Source: Anaerolineae bacterium
GTDB lineage: Bacteria > Chloroflexota > Anaerolineae > J102
Length of the DNA: 23,136 nt
Reading direction: 5' to 3'
NCBI GenBank assembly: GCA_026985975.1
Contig: JALSPL010000550.1
Coordinates: 1 to 23,136 of the forward strand
The position numbers and the translations under genes are program-made. Under the pieces are notes generated by a model, which was given only the letters and a program-made list of their open reading frames with translations, was not told the origin of the DNA and made no database searches. Each line of letters opens with the position of its first letter. Positions within the stretch are counted from its first letter, which is position 1. Below, piece by piece: positions 15,165 through 22,460 of this stretch.

Positions 15165-18029
15165 TTATAAATGATGGGGGGAGCCCATGAGAAAGAACGG
15201 GGCCCAGATGAAAGGATGTCGATAGTGAGCCGTTTCGGAATCGCCCTGGCGTCCGCGTTGCAGCAGCGCCAGTTGCGCCTGACGCAGGGCCGTTGCTTTG
15301 CGTTCTCCTGCGGCCAGGCGTCGATAGAAATCGGTGATGAAATCGGAAGCGATGGCGTCCGGGATCTGCCAGTAGCTGAGGAGCAGCGAAGCAGCGCCAG
15401 CGTAAAGAAAGGAGCGGGTCAATCCCAACAGCTCATCGCCGCCGGCGATGCGATGTTGCCCCGAGTCGCAGGCGCTGAGGGTGACGAGGGAGGCGTTGAG
15501 GCGCAGGTTGAAAATATCCAGGGCGGTGAGCCAGCCGTCGGCCAGCAGTGCGCCCGAGAACAGCGGATTGTCCTTCCTGAATTCGCCATGGGTGGCAAAA
15601 TGCAGCACCCGGGCCGCGGGCGCGTTGGCCTTCACCTGGTGGATGGTGGCGTTTTCTTCCAGAAAGGCCTGGCCCGCCATGATTTCGGTGACGGTCCGGG
15701 CCTCTTCCACGGCTTTGGGCAGCAGTCCATGGCTGGAATAGCCGAAGGCTACGGCGGCGTCGGCGCGGGGCCGCGGCTGCACGCTGAAGCGCAGCAGGCT
15801 GCTGGCGGGCAGATAAGAGACTTCGTGGGTTTCGATGAGATAGCGCTGGCCGTCGAACAGGGCGTGGAAGGGCAGGTAGTGCAGGTTGCCGTGAGGGACG
15901 ATGATGAGCCGGGCGCGTTCATCCAGCCAGGGCTGCAGGGGTTGGAGCAACAGGCGGTGCAGCCGTTGCAGCAGGCTGCGGGCGTTGCGGGCCAATTGCT
16001 GCTGACGGCTGGCGGGCGCCCAGGGCAGGGTGCGATTGTTCAGCGAAAGCATGGTCAGCAGGCTGGTCACCTGAGCCGACTCGATGTGCAGCCGCACGCT
16101 CTGCACCTGATGTCGGTCGATGAGGAAGGCGATGGGCTGGCCGCGGGCCATGTAGTATTCCACCACCAGCGTTTCTTCATCCAGCCAGGGCTGCGGCGAT
16201 TCGGCCTGCACCCGCCACAAGGCCGCGTCCCGGGCGTAATCGGCGTTGTGGATGAGCAACTGATGCCAGAGCCTGGTGATCTGCTGTTCCAGCTCCCAGA
16301 TGCGCCGCTGCGCCGCCTGCGCATCCTTGCCCGCCCGCACATCTTCGCCCGTCTCCCATCGCAGCAGGATGCGATCTCGCTCCCGGCGCAGGCGGGTGAG
16401 CGCCTCCACCATGGCGGCGTCCGCCGGGTCTCGGGCCTTGAGGCTGAGATCGATGCGATGGGCGATCATGTTCAGCAATGAGCGGGATTTGGCGCGTTCG
16501 GCCAGATTCAGCGCTTTTTCGGGAACGCCGATTTTCAGGGCCAGCAGCACCGCATCTTCATAAACGTCGGTTTTGTCTTCCAGAAAATCGGCCTGGAATT
16601 CGGTCATCAAATAGCCGTGCAGGCGTTCAAGATGACGAATGGCGTGCTCATATTGCGCCATGGCCCGCCAGGCGTCATGCCGATGGGCGATGGCTTGGCC
16701 CAGGATGTGGCGGGCGCGAAAAGCCAGGGTGATGATCTGCTCGGCCTGAGCCACGGCCAGCGCGTCCTGCGCCAATTTTTCGGCGCGGGGCCATGCTCCC
16801 CGGCGCAGGGCGATGCGGGCCTGCAGCAACCAGGTCTGGGCCAGTTGCGGCGCCAGTTCCCGCTGGCTGAAAACCTGCTCGGCGTAATCCAGCAGGGCGG
16901 CGCTCTGTTCCATTTCGTCCAGATGCAGGAGCATGGCGGCCAGCTCGAGATCGGCGGTGGCCACCAGCACAGGGTTGGCGTCGGCGATGAAGTATTTGCG
17001 GGCCTCGGCCAGCGAAGCGCGGGCCTCGTCGAACCGTCCCAGGCCGGTGTAGGCGACCGCCTCATCCAGCAGGGCCTGCCCGATCTCCTTGCCCATGCCC
17101 CGCTGGGCGAAAAAGGGCCGCACCTTGCGGGTGATGGCCAGCACATCCCGAAAACGGCGCAAAGGCAGCAAGCACTCGCACAGAAAGACGTCCAGCATCA
17201 GGGCGTCCCGCTGGCGTCCATCCGCCAGAAAGATGCTACGCGCGTCTTCCATGAGGGTGAGCGCTTCGGTGTAGCGGCCCATCAGCAGATAGGTGATGGC
17301 CTTGCTCTGGCGGGCGCGGGCGGCCTCGATGAATTCGCCCTGGGCCTCCATGCCCTGCCACGCCCGTTTTGCGGCTGCCAATGAGTCTTGCAGGCGGCCC
17401 AGGTTGCGCAAGACGATGCTGCGGTTTTGTTCGATCCAGGGCCGATAGGGCTGGCCCGCCTCGCCCAGTTGTTCGAGCAAATCGCGAGCGCGGTCGAACA
17501 TGGTCAACGCTCTGACGTCATCGCCCTGTCGGCCCAGATTGATGGCCCGATTCATGGTCAAAATAGCCAGGGGCTGCAATGCGCCCGCCTGCTCCAGGAT
17601 CTCCGAGGCCCAGATCGCGGCGGCTTCCGCCTCGTCATATCGGCTGAGATTGAGCAGCGCCCACACTTTTCCGATCTGCGAGCGGGCCTCGTTCACTTGC
17701 TCGCCCGTCTCGCGATAGATGGCCGCGGCCTCCTCATAATCCGCCAGCGAGCGCTCATATTCCGCCAGGCCCAGCGAGTAGACATTGCCGCGAGCCAACA
17801 GCCCCAGCGCCCGATGTTGGGGCTTGCCCGACGCTTCCGCCATTTGCAGCAGCGTCTCGGCCATGTCCATGGCCCGTTGCACATCGGTGCGCAGGGCATG
17901 ATCCGCCTGGTCTTTCAGAGCCTGCGCCAGATCGTCATCCAGCAGATGGGCGTTTCGGGCGAGCAATTGTTGGCGGGCGCGGGCGTCCTCCTGCTCCAGA
18001 AGCGTCTGGCCGAATCGGGAAGCGTTCAT
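15165..18029 (-). CDS. TPR-CHAT caspase-like protease
   Basis: A 954-residue protein with no signal peptide. Residues about 40-540 are about ten TPR-like helical repeats of the form ALGLLARGNVYSLGLAEYERSL. Residues about 640-950 are a CHAT domain (separase/caspase clan), with catalytic His814 in LHFATHGEF and Cys854 in LSACDSG, and the family ending FIWAPFFLMGS. It should be an active cysteine protease whose TPRs sense or bind a partner. The frame is open to 18236, but the start MNASRFGQ at 18029 is chosen because a longer form would run back through the strong terminator at 18129-18168 into the previous gene. No clear Shine-Dalgarno is visible. The subtilase gene follows 12 nt later. TPR-CHAT proteins occur in type III-E CRISPR and other conflict loci; no CRISPR array is seen here. 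Confidence 0.9.
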   Translation of the reverse strand: MNASRFGQTLLEQEDARARQQLLARNAHLLDDDLAQALKDQADHALRTDVQRAMDMAETLLQMAEASGKPQHRALGLLARGNVYSLGLAEYERSLADYEEAAAIYRETGEQVNEARSQIGKVWALLNLSRYDEAEAAAIWASEILEQAGALQPLAILTMNRAINLGRQGDDVRALTMFDRARDLLEQLGEAGQPYRPWIEQNRSIVLRNLGRLQDSLAAAKRAWQGMEAQGEFIEAARARQSKAITYLLMGRYTEALTLMEDARSIFLADGRQRDALMLDVFLCECLLPLRRFRDVLAITRKVRPFFAQRGMGKEIGQALLDEAVAYTGLGRFDEARASLAEARKYFIADANPVLVATADLELAAMLLHLDEMEQSAALLDYAEQVFSQRELAPQLAQTWLLQARIALRRGAWPRAEKLAQDALAVAQAEQIITLAFRARHILGQAIAHRHDAWRAMAQYEHAIRHLERLHGYLMTEFQADFLEDKTDVYEDAVLLALKIGVPEKALNLAERAKSRSLLNMIAHRIDLSLKARDPADAAMVEALTRLRRERDRILLRWETGEDVRAGKDAQAAQRRIWELEQQITRLWHQLLIHNADYARDAALWRVQAESPQPWLDEETLVVEYYMARGQPIAFLIDRHQVQSVRLHIESAQVTSLLTMLSLNNRTLPWAPASRQQQLARNARSLLQRLHRLLLQPLQPWLDERARLIIVPHGNLHYLPFHALFDGQRYLIETHEVSYLPASSLLRFSVQPRPRADAAVAFGYSSHGLLPKAVEEARTVTEIMAGQAFLEENATIHQVKANAPAARVLHFATHGEFRKDNPLFSGALLADGWLTALDIFNLRLNASLVTLSACDSGQHRIAGGDELLGLTRSFLYAGAASLLLSYWQIPDAIASDFITDFYRRLAAGERKATALRQAQLALLQRGRQGDSETAHYRHPFIWAPFFLMGSPHHL

Positions 18030-18128
18030 CGATGGGAATTGGTTGAAGGCGTTGCGGCGTGACTTTTGTGTGATGACTGTATCATGGATGCGGGCGCTCG
18101 GGCAAACGTGCCGAATCTGTCTTGTTGC

Positions 18129-18168
18129 AAAAAATCCCGGACGCCGACTTTGCGCCGGCGTCCGGGAT
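18129..18168 (-). terminator. Strong rho-independent terminator after the 680-residue gene
   Basis: A perfect 13-bp stem, ATCCCGGACGCCG (18134-18146) with CGGCGTCCGGGAT (18156-18168) and a 9-nt loop. On the minus strand it is followed by a U-run of six (18129-18134, partly within the stem base). It begins 8 nt after the stop of the 680-residue gene and separates it from the TPR-CHAT gene, which therefore needs its own promoter or read-through. Confidence 0.92.
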
Positions 18169-18175
18169 GTGTGCG

Positions 18176-20218
18176 CTAGAAGACGGCGATGGTGAAGTTG
18201 GCGTAACGCCATTTCTGGCCGGGGTCGTAGTTCCAATCATGTTCGTAGCCGCCATCATGGCCGGCGGGATTGAAGGATCGCTCCCAGGCCTTGAGATGGA
18301 AGCTGTAGACGCCGGAGGGCGAGCCCGCAGCCAGGGTGAATTCGGGCTGCACGACGGCGGCGTTGTCCCCGGCGTCGGTGTGCCAATGGCGAATTCCGGG
18401 GCCAATGACTTCCCATTTGGCGGGAACCGGGCCAGTCCGCGAGAGACCACCGGCGCCACAACTGCTACCCCAAATCCATGCGGATCGGGCGTGCTGCGCC
18501 GACATGGTGGCGGTGACCCGGAAATGCACCGCCTCTTGATTCTGGCGGTGGACCACCGCACAAACAGCGGGCAACGGATGCCAGACGAAGTCGCCATCCA
18601 ATCGATAATCGACCGCCAGCCCTACCGTCGGGCGGCTGTTATCCACCCGGAAGGCCACCTCCTGCGTCTCGTGGATCACCGTTTTGGCGGCGTTTCCGAA
18701 CTGCATTTTGATGTTGTAGAGGCCGTCCGTGTAGCCGGTGGTAGGCCAGTTGAGCAGCAGATGATCGGGATACCAGTCGATGTTGGCGGGGAGAATCTCA
18801 TACCATCCGGTTGCATCCGGGCTGATGACCTTTGATTTCAGCCCGTTGTCCCAGCGGTGGACTTTCCAACTGTGTGTCGTGAATGGAATCCAGGGGCCGT
18901 TGTTGTAGGAGTAGACGAGCCGGTAATAAACGGCGTTAGGGTGATGGTTGCAGCCATAGAGCTGGAGCGTGCCATGATAGGGGGCGGCGGCGGGAGCGCT
19001 CTGCGCGCCGGTCCAGGAGCCGGAGGGGCGAGGTTTGTTGGGCCGCAGGGCGTAGCCGGTTACCCGATCATGATACAAGCCGCCATCCGTGCCGGTGACG
19101 GGCATGAGCCCGGCCATGAGGATGCCGACATCGGTGCATTGCAGTTGCGGCGTCTTGCATGTGAGCGAGGCCTGGGCGATGGTCGAGGCCTGGAGGATGA
19201 CCGGATCGTTCAGGTTGCTGCTATCCCAGCGCACGTCAAAGAAGCCCTCGGTGTAGATGGGCTCTTCGTCGCCGTCGTTGTCTACATCCTGCGTGACTTC
19301 GAAGGTGATGTCGGGCACGTCGAAGACAGTAGTCCATTCGGGCAGCCACACGTCATGACAACGGAAGAAGGGGCCGATGAAACGATCCATCAGCGCCAGC
19401 GCCTGGCTCTGCTCCCGGCTGTGGGCCATGAGTTCGGTCATCTCGGAAAGCGCCTGCATGGCCGGTTCGTTATCGGCGCCTTCGGGCAGGGTTTGCGGCA
19501 TGGGCGGGCGAATGCTGGCGGCGAACAGCGGGCGTTTGAGCTCGGCCTGCATACGCTTCACAGGCTCTCCCGCCTCCATTTTCAGAGCGATGTTCTCGAT
19601 GCGCTGGATGGCGTCATAGGCGCCGATGCTCTGGAGCCGGGGCTTGAGTTGCTCGAAGGGCATGGGATCAGGCTCGGGATCGGGCGGGAATTTGAATTTG
19701 GGCTTGACTCGCGGGATGTCCTCCCAGGGAATGAGGTCGTCGATGCGGGGCCTGACGAAGATGTCGGGGAAACAGATGCGTTCTCGTCGCCATTGCAGCA
19801 CATAGTCGATATCCCACCTGGGGATGAACGCACAGAAATTGCCGCATTCATCGGTGTGAACCGTGGCGATTTCCTCCTTGCTGCAACCGAAGGGATAGAG
19901 CCAGACCCAGGGCCAGCCTGTGGGGGCGTAGAGCCAGAAGTTGCAGTCGGTGTCGTAGATGTGCACGGTGGCGAAGGGCACAGGAAGCATCTCGCCCGTG
20001 GCGGGATCTTCTTTGACGACGCGGCCGCACACCTTGCGGAAGAAGAGGAGTTTGGGGTCGATCTGGAATCGGAGTTTATCGGTGATATCTAGCATCGTGC
20101 GATCTTCGATCGCTTCCACCGCGATGCCGCTGACGGCGGCCAGACGTTGGGCCTGGCGTTTGGTCAGGGGGCGCTTTTCGGGTGGAACCATTTTCGGGGT
20201 GCGCTTGGAAGTAGTCAT
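18176..20218 (-). CDS. 680-residue beta-rich protein of unknown function with a transthyretin-like N-terminal domain
   Basis: I do not recognise an assigned function. No signal peptide or membrane segment. A short helical Lys/Arg-rich region (1-45) is followed by a conserved-looking beta domain (about 55-155) that starts FFRKVCGRVVKEDPATG and includes VPFATVHIYDTDC and TVHTDECGNF, a carboxypeptidase-regulatory/transthyretin-like pattern. It is rich in Trp and Cys. A helical region (about 185-285) leads to several beta-sandwich-like stretches (about 285-680), one with an acidic loop DVDNDGDEEP (311-320) that could bind calcium. The start at 20218 is set by AAGGAGGT 5 nt upstream; the open frame reaches 20308. 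Being in the sigma/anti-sigma/protease cassette, it could be a protease substrate, an effector or a cell-surface or assembly component. These are guesses. Confidence 0.85.
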   Translation of the reverse strand: MTTSKRTPKMVPPEKRPLTKRQAQRLAAVSGIAVEAIEDRTMLDITDKLRFQIDPKLLFFRKVCGRVVKEDPATGEMLPVPFATVHIYDTDCNFWLYAPTGWPWVWLYPFGCSKEEIATVHTDECGNFCAFIPRWDIDYVLQWRRERICFPDIFVRPRIDDLIPWEDIPRVKPKFKFPPDPEPDPMPFEQLKPRLQSIGAYDAIQRIENIALKMEAGEPVKRMQAELKRPLFAASIRPPMPQTLPEGADNEPAMQALSEMTELMAHSREQSQALALMDRFIGPFFRCHDVWLPEWTTVFDVPDITFEVTQDVDNDGDEEPIYTEGFFDVRWDSSNLNDPVILQASTIAQASLTCKTPQLQCTDVGILMAGLMPVTGTDGGLYHDRVTGYALRPNKPRPSGSWTGAQSAPAAAPYHGTLQLYGCNHHPNAVYYRLVYSYNNGPWIPFTTHSWKVHRWDNGLKSKVISPDATGWYEILPANIDWYPDHLLLNWPTTGYTDGLYNIKMQFGNAAKTVIHETQEVAFRVDNSRPTVGLAVDYRLDGDFVWHPLPAVCAVVHRQNQEAVHFRVTATMSAQHARSAWIWGSSCGAGGLSRTGPVPAKWEVIGPGIRHWHTDAGDNAAVVQPEFTLAAGSPSGVYSFHLKAWERSFNPAGHDGGYEHDWNYDPGQKWRYANFTIAVF

Positions 20219-20223
20219 TTCTG

Positions 20224-20231
20224 ACCTCCTT
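20224..20231 (-). promoter_or_regulatory. Ribosome binding site of the 680-residue gene
   Basis: AAGGAGGT on the minus strand, 5 nt from the ATG at 20218. It is the best Shine-Dalgarno in the cassette and fixes the start over the upstream in-frame ATG at 20308. Confidence 0.85.
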
Positions 20232-20403
20232 GGAGAAGTGAATGAGAGATCCACTGGCGTGGGAGTGGAAAAAACGCCGCGCAATGACATGCACGAACCA
20301 GACGTCATCGATGGCGCCGTTTTTGTTTTTTCGGTTTTTCCTGTTCGGGATCATGCGCCCCGCCGTCCCCAAATCACCCAAGAAGTGTGTCGATGTCAGG
20401 CTA

Positions 20404-20492
20404 CCGTGTTTTACGGCGGTGCGCAAGAGGGAGTCGTCTCCCTCATCGGTAAAGCAATCGTTGCTGGTTGTTGCATCTGCGAAATCAGATGC
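20404..20492 (-). other. Cluster of four short stem-loops, candidate structured RNA or leader
   Basis: Reading the minus strand just after the anti-sigma stop: GCATCTG/CAGATGC with a 6-nt loop (20473-20492), AGCAA/TTGCT with a 3-nt loop (20453-20465), GAGGGAG/CTCCCTC with a 4-nt loop (20427-20444), and CCGT/ACGG with a 5-nt loop (20404-20416). No U-run follows any of them. A CGAT/ATCG pair could close the last two into a three-way structure. The region is in the 277-nt gap before the 680-residue gene. I match it to no known riboswitch. Confidence 0.45.
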
Positions 20493-20495
20493 GCT

Positions 20496-21218
20496 TCAAA
20501 GCCGTAGCGCTTCCAGACGGATTTCCAACTCCGGTTTGATCAATTTGAGATCATAGCTCTCGTTCATCAGATCGCTGATGCTGAAATTGCCGTATTCATC
20601 TACGGGGGCGTAGGTGACCAGATGGTCGCCTTGCCACAATTGGATTTCGAACAATGCGGGGGCTTCTTCTCCGATGAGCAGACCAAACAGCGCCCGCCTG
20701 CCAGGATTGATGGGATCGTCAAGGACTTCGATGGTCAATTGATAGTCGCCCGCTTCATAGATTTGCGGTTTATGCTCCTCGCCGCGCATGGCCGCCATGA
20801 CGGGCTGCATGGCGCCCGGTCCCTGCCAGCCGGCCCGCACATCCCCCAACAGCCTGGCTATGATCACCCGAATTTGCTCTGCGGCGCTGGGTCCCGTTTC
20901 GGGCAGAGGCGAGGCTGTGAAGAACGTCCGCAAAAGAGCTAGTTCCTGGCTGCACCGGGGGCAGTGCGCCACATGCGCCGCAATCGCATTGATGCGAAAT
21001 GCGGGCAACAGCTTCAGTTCATATTCTCCCAACTCATGCGCCGAGGGGCAGTCGGCCCGATAGAGATTGGCTTGCAGAAATTGCTCTTCATTGCTCAACA
21101 CTCCAACCCGGGCCAAACAGGCGGGACAATGGGTGATGTGTGCGCTGTGCGTGGCGTCGCCATTCAGCCAGGCGAGCAGCTCTGCATCAGTGGGGTGTGG
21201 GGAAATGGAAGGAGTCAT
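20496..21218 (-). CDS. Anti-sigma-like protein with two HxxxCxxC zinc motifs and a beta-sandwich C-terminus
   Basis: A 240-residue protein. Two ZAS-type motifs are visible: H27-x3-C31-x2-C34 and H82-x3-C86-x2-C89, the second also with C57 upstream. No membrane segment is visible, so it is a cytoplasmic anti-sigma-like factor rather than the common membrane-anchored type. The C-terminal ~90 residues (YQLTIEV..., then VDEYGNFSISDLMNESYDLKL) look like a small transthyretin-like beta domain; its DEYGNF motif resembles DECGNF in the 680-residue protein encoded downstream. It follows the sigma gene by 60 nt, the usual order for a sigma/anti-sigma pair. It probably holds the sigma factor inactive until a signal or proteolysis releases it; that is inference. 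Confidence 0.82.
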   Translation of the reverse strand: MTPSISPHPTDAELLAWLNGDATHSAHITHCPACLARVGVLSNEEQFLQANLYRADCPSAHELGEYELKLLPAFRINAIAAHVAHCPRCSQELALLRTFFTASPLPETGPSAAEQIRVIIARLLGDVRAGWQGPGAMQPVMAAMRGEEHKPQIYEAGDYQLTIEVLDDPINPGRRALFGLLIGEEAPALFEIQLWQGDHLVTYAPVDEYGNFSISDLMNESYDLKLIKPELEIRLEALRL

Positions 21219-21278
21219 GTGAGGGCCTTTGGGATCGATTCATTTTCCGGCCATACCGGATTCTCATCTAATAAACGC

Positions 21279-21998
21279 TCATGCCTGCTGTTTTCCGGCA
21301 TTTTGCTGCAAAAAAGCCTGTATTTCCTTATCCCGGCGTAATCGGGCCAGGATGTTTTCCTTGATGCGATAGATTTCTCTGACATCTCTGAATTGATCGC
21401 CACATTGTTGAAATATCTCCCCCGGCTTCATATCCAGCTTATAGCAACAATCGAAGATAAAACGCTCCTTGTCATTTTGCAGGCGCGTTTTGATGATCTC
21501 CCACAATTTTTCCTGCTGCACTTTGTTCAACACTTTGACGTCAATCCGGATGCCATGCTCGGACAAAATGCGTTGCGCCTCATGCTCCTCGAAGCCGATG
21601 GTCGCTGAAGGGCGGGCCCGCAGATGATCGATGATCACACTGTGGACGCATAATTGCAAATAGCGCATCACTTCCTTGATGTCATTGAATTCGGCGAATT
21701 TGGCGGGCGTTATCGCCGTCCACAAGCGCAGAAACGCCAGATTGACAAAGTAGTCGGCGGTTTCGCCGGTGCTGGGGAAAGAGGGATGCCGCAGCACCCA
21801 TTTTGTCACCTGCGGCTCATATTGCTGATAAACCAATTCCCACGCCTCTTCCTGTTTGGCGACAATGGCGCGATGGAATAGTTCCAGGCAATAGCGAGTG
21901 TTCTGGGCCTGGCGTTGGAAGAAACGATGGGTCTCCTGGGCGCATTGTTGCGCAAGCGCTTGCAGTGACGTCATTATCGCAGGATCGGCGTTAATCAT
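21279..21998 (-). CDS. Sigma-70 family (ECF-like) RNA polymerase sigma factor
   Basis: A 239-residue protein. Residues about 48-125 match sigma region 2 (AWELVYQQYEPQVTKWVLR ... FVNLAFLRLWTAI ... LQLCVHSVIIDHLRA). Residues about 160-225 match region 4 (DKERFIFDCCYKLDMKPGEI ... REIYRIKENILARLRRD). It should direct RNA polymerase to a limited promoter set. The open frame extends to 22106, but the promoter at 22051-22078 lies inside that extension, so the start at 21998 (MINADP) or 21974 is more likely; no clear Shine-Dalgarno decides between them. It is the first gene of the cassette, followed by the anti-sigma-like gene. The coding sequence is noticeably more A+T-rich than its neighbours. Confidence 0.82.
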   Translation of the reverse strand: MINADPAIMTSLQALAQQCAQETHRFFQRQAQNTRYCLELFHRAIVAKQEEAWELVYQQYEPQVTKWVLRHPSFPSTGETADYFVNLAFLRLWTAITPAKFAEFNDIKEVMRYLQLCVHSVIIDHLRARPSATIGFEEHEAQRILSEHGIRIDVKVLNKVQQEKLWEIIKTRLQNDKERFIFDCCYKLDMKPGEIFQQCGDQFRDVREIYRIKENILARLRRDKEIQAFLQQNAGKQQA

Positions 21999-22050
21999 GG
22001 GGTATGAGGCGAGGGGGACCAGCAACGCGAGATTGCACGAATCTGGGACA

Positions 22051-22078
22051 AGTATAGCACAGCAGAATTCGGTGTCAA
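22051..22078 (-). promoter_or_regulatory. Consensus promoter for the sigma-factor operon
   Basis: On the minus strand, TTGACA (22073-22078), a 16-nt spacer, then TATACT (22051-22056), with TGC just before the -10. It is a near-ideal housekeeping sigma promoter pointing into the sigma gene, about 50 nt ahead of the ATG at 21998. Confidence 0.8.
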
Positions 22079-22093
22079 TTTTGTCGCCATCCC

Positions 22094-22148
22094 GGGGGCG
22101 TTTCAAAATGGGGGCGACTTGTGGACGCCGCCCAATTGAAACGCCCCC
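22094..22148. promoter_or_regulatory. Long hyphenated palindrome between divergent promoters
   Basis: GGGGGCGTTTCAA (22094-22106) and TTGAAACGCCCCC (22136-22148) are perfect 13-bp inverted arms. Inside them TGGGGGCG pairs with CGCCGCCCA with one bulge. It is centred almost exactly between the two outward -35 boxes. It could be an operator for divergent control, a transcribed hairpin or a palindromic mobile repeat. Confidence 0.7.
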
Positions 22149-22166
22149 CGCCCTTCCCGCCTGTGT

Positions 22167-22195
22167 TTGACAAAATCGCTTTTTTCATGGATGAT
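22167..22195 (+). promoter_or_regulatory. Likely promoter for the NTPase gene
   Basis: TTGACA (22167-22172), a 17-nt spacer, then GATGAT (22190-22195, four of six consensus matches). It points to the NTPase gene but leaves an untranslated leader of about 260 nt. Confidence 0.5.
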
Positions 22196-22335
22196 TAGAT
22201 TCAATAGACATATTTCCTGTTCATCCCCCCATTTCGCTTCCCCCACATCCTCCCCCGATGTGCGGAATGCCGCAGGAAGACTTGCATGTTCCCCCACATA
22301 ACAAAGAGAAATTTGTGTATGACGTCTGGCCCGTT

Positions 22336-22350
22336 CTTCGCGTCTTTGCG
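22336..22350 (-). repeat. Inverted copy of the CGCAAAG intergenic repeat
   Basis: CTTCGCG (22336-22342) and CTTTGCG (22344-22350) at the same 8-nt phase as the units at 9660-9682, in the opposite orientation. Confidence 0.45.
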
Positions 22351-22406
22351 CGGGGATAGATGGGCTGGTTGGGGCGAAAATGACGGCGGCGGAAGCGAGG
22401 GGCAAA

Positions 22407-22434
22407 TGAATACTGCACACTGAATACTGCATAC
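22407..22434 (+). repeat. Tandem 14-bp repeat TGAATACTGCAYAC
   Basis: Two adjacent copies (22407-22420 and 22421-22434) differ at one base, followed by a partial third copy (TGA). It lies about 25 nt ahead of the NTPase start codon. Confidence 0.75.
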
Positions 22435-22460
22435 TGATTTCCCCCCACCAGAGGCCCGCG

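Larger units (their letters stand above)
21999..22460. other. Divergent control region between the sigma gene and the NTPase gene
   Basis: 462 nt with no convincing coding sequence. It holds a minus-strand promoter (22051-22078), a long hyphenated palindrome (22094-22148), a likely plus-strand promoter (22167-22195), an inverted CGCAAAG-type repeat (22336-22350) and a tandem TGAATACTGCAYAC repeat (22407-22434). Confidence 0.6.

Noticed and set aside
15165..18236. Longer 1023-residue start for the TPR-CHAT protein
   Set aside because: The extra N-terminus would read through the strong terminator and the end of the preceding gene, and its residues look non-coding (Arg/His-rich).
20251..20310. 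Terminator ahead of the 680-residue gene (ATGAC/GTCAT with a GCGC pair and six U)
   Set aside because: The pairing needs a large asymmetric internal loop; too weak to call.
20404..20470. Hammerhead ribozyme core (CCGATGA followed by a GGGAG/CTCCC stem)
   Set aside because: The required CUGANGA and GAAA cores are not met (CCGATGA, then TCTT) and no matching stem III cleavage site is seen.
21999..22106. Longer 275-residue start for the sigma factor
   Set aside because: The near-consensus promoter (22051-22078) lies within the extension, so the longer start would not be on the transcript.
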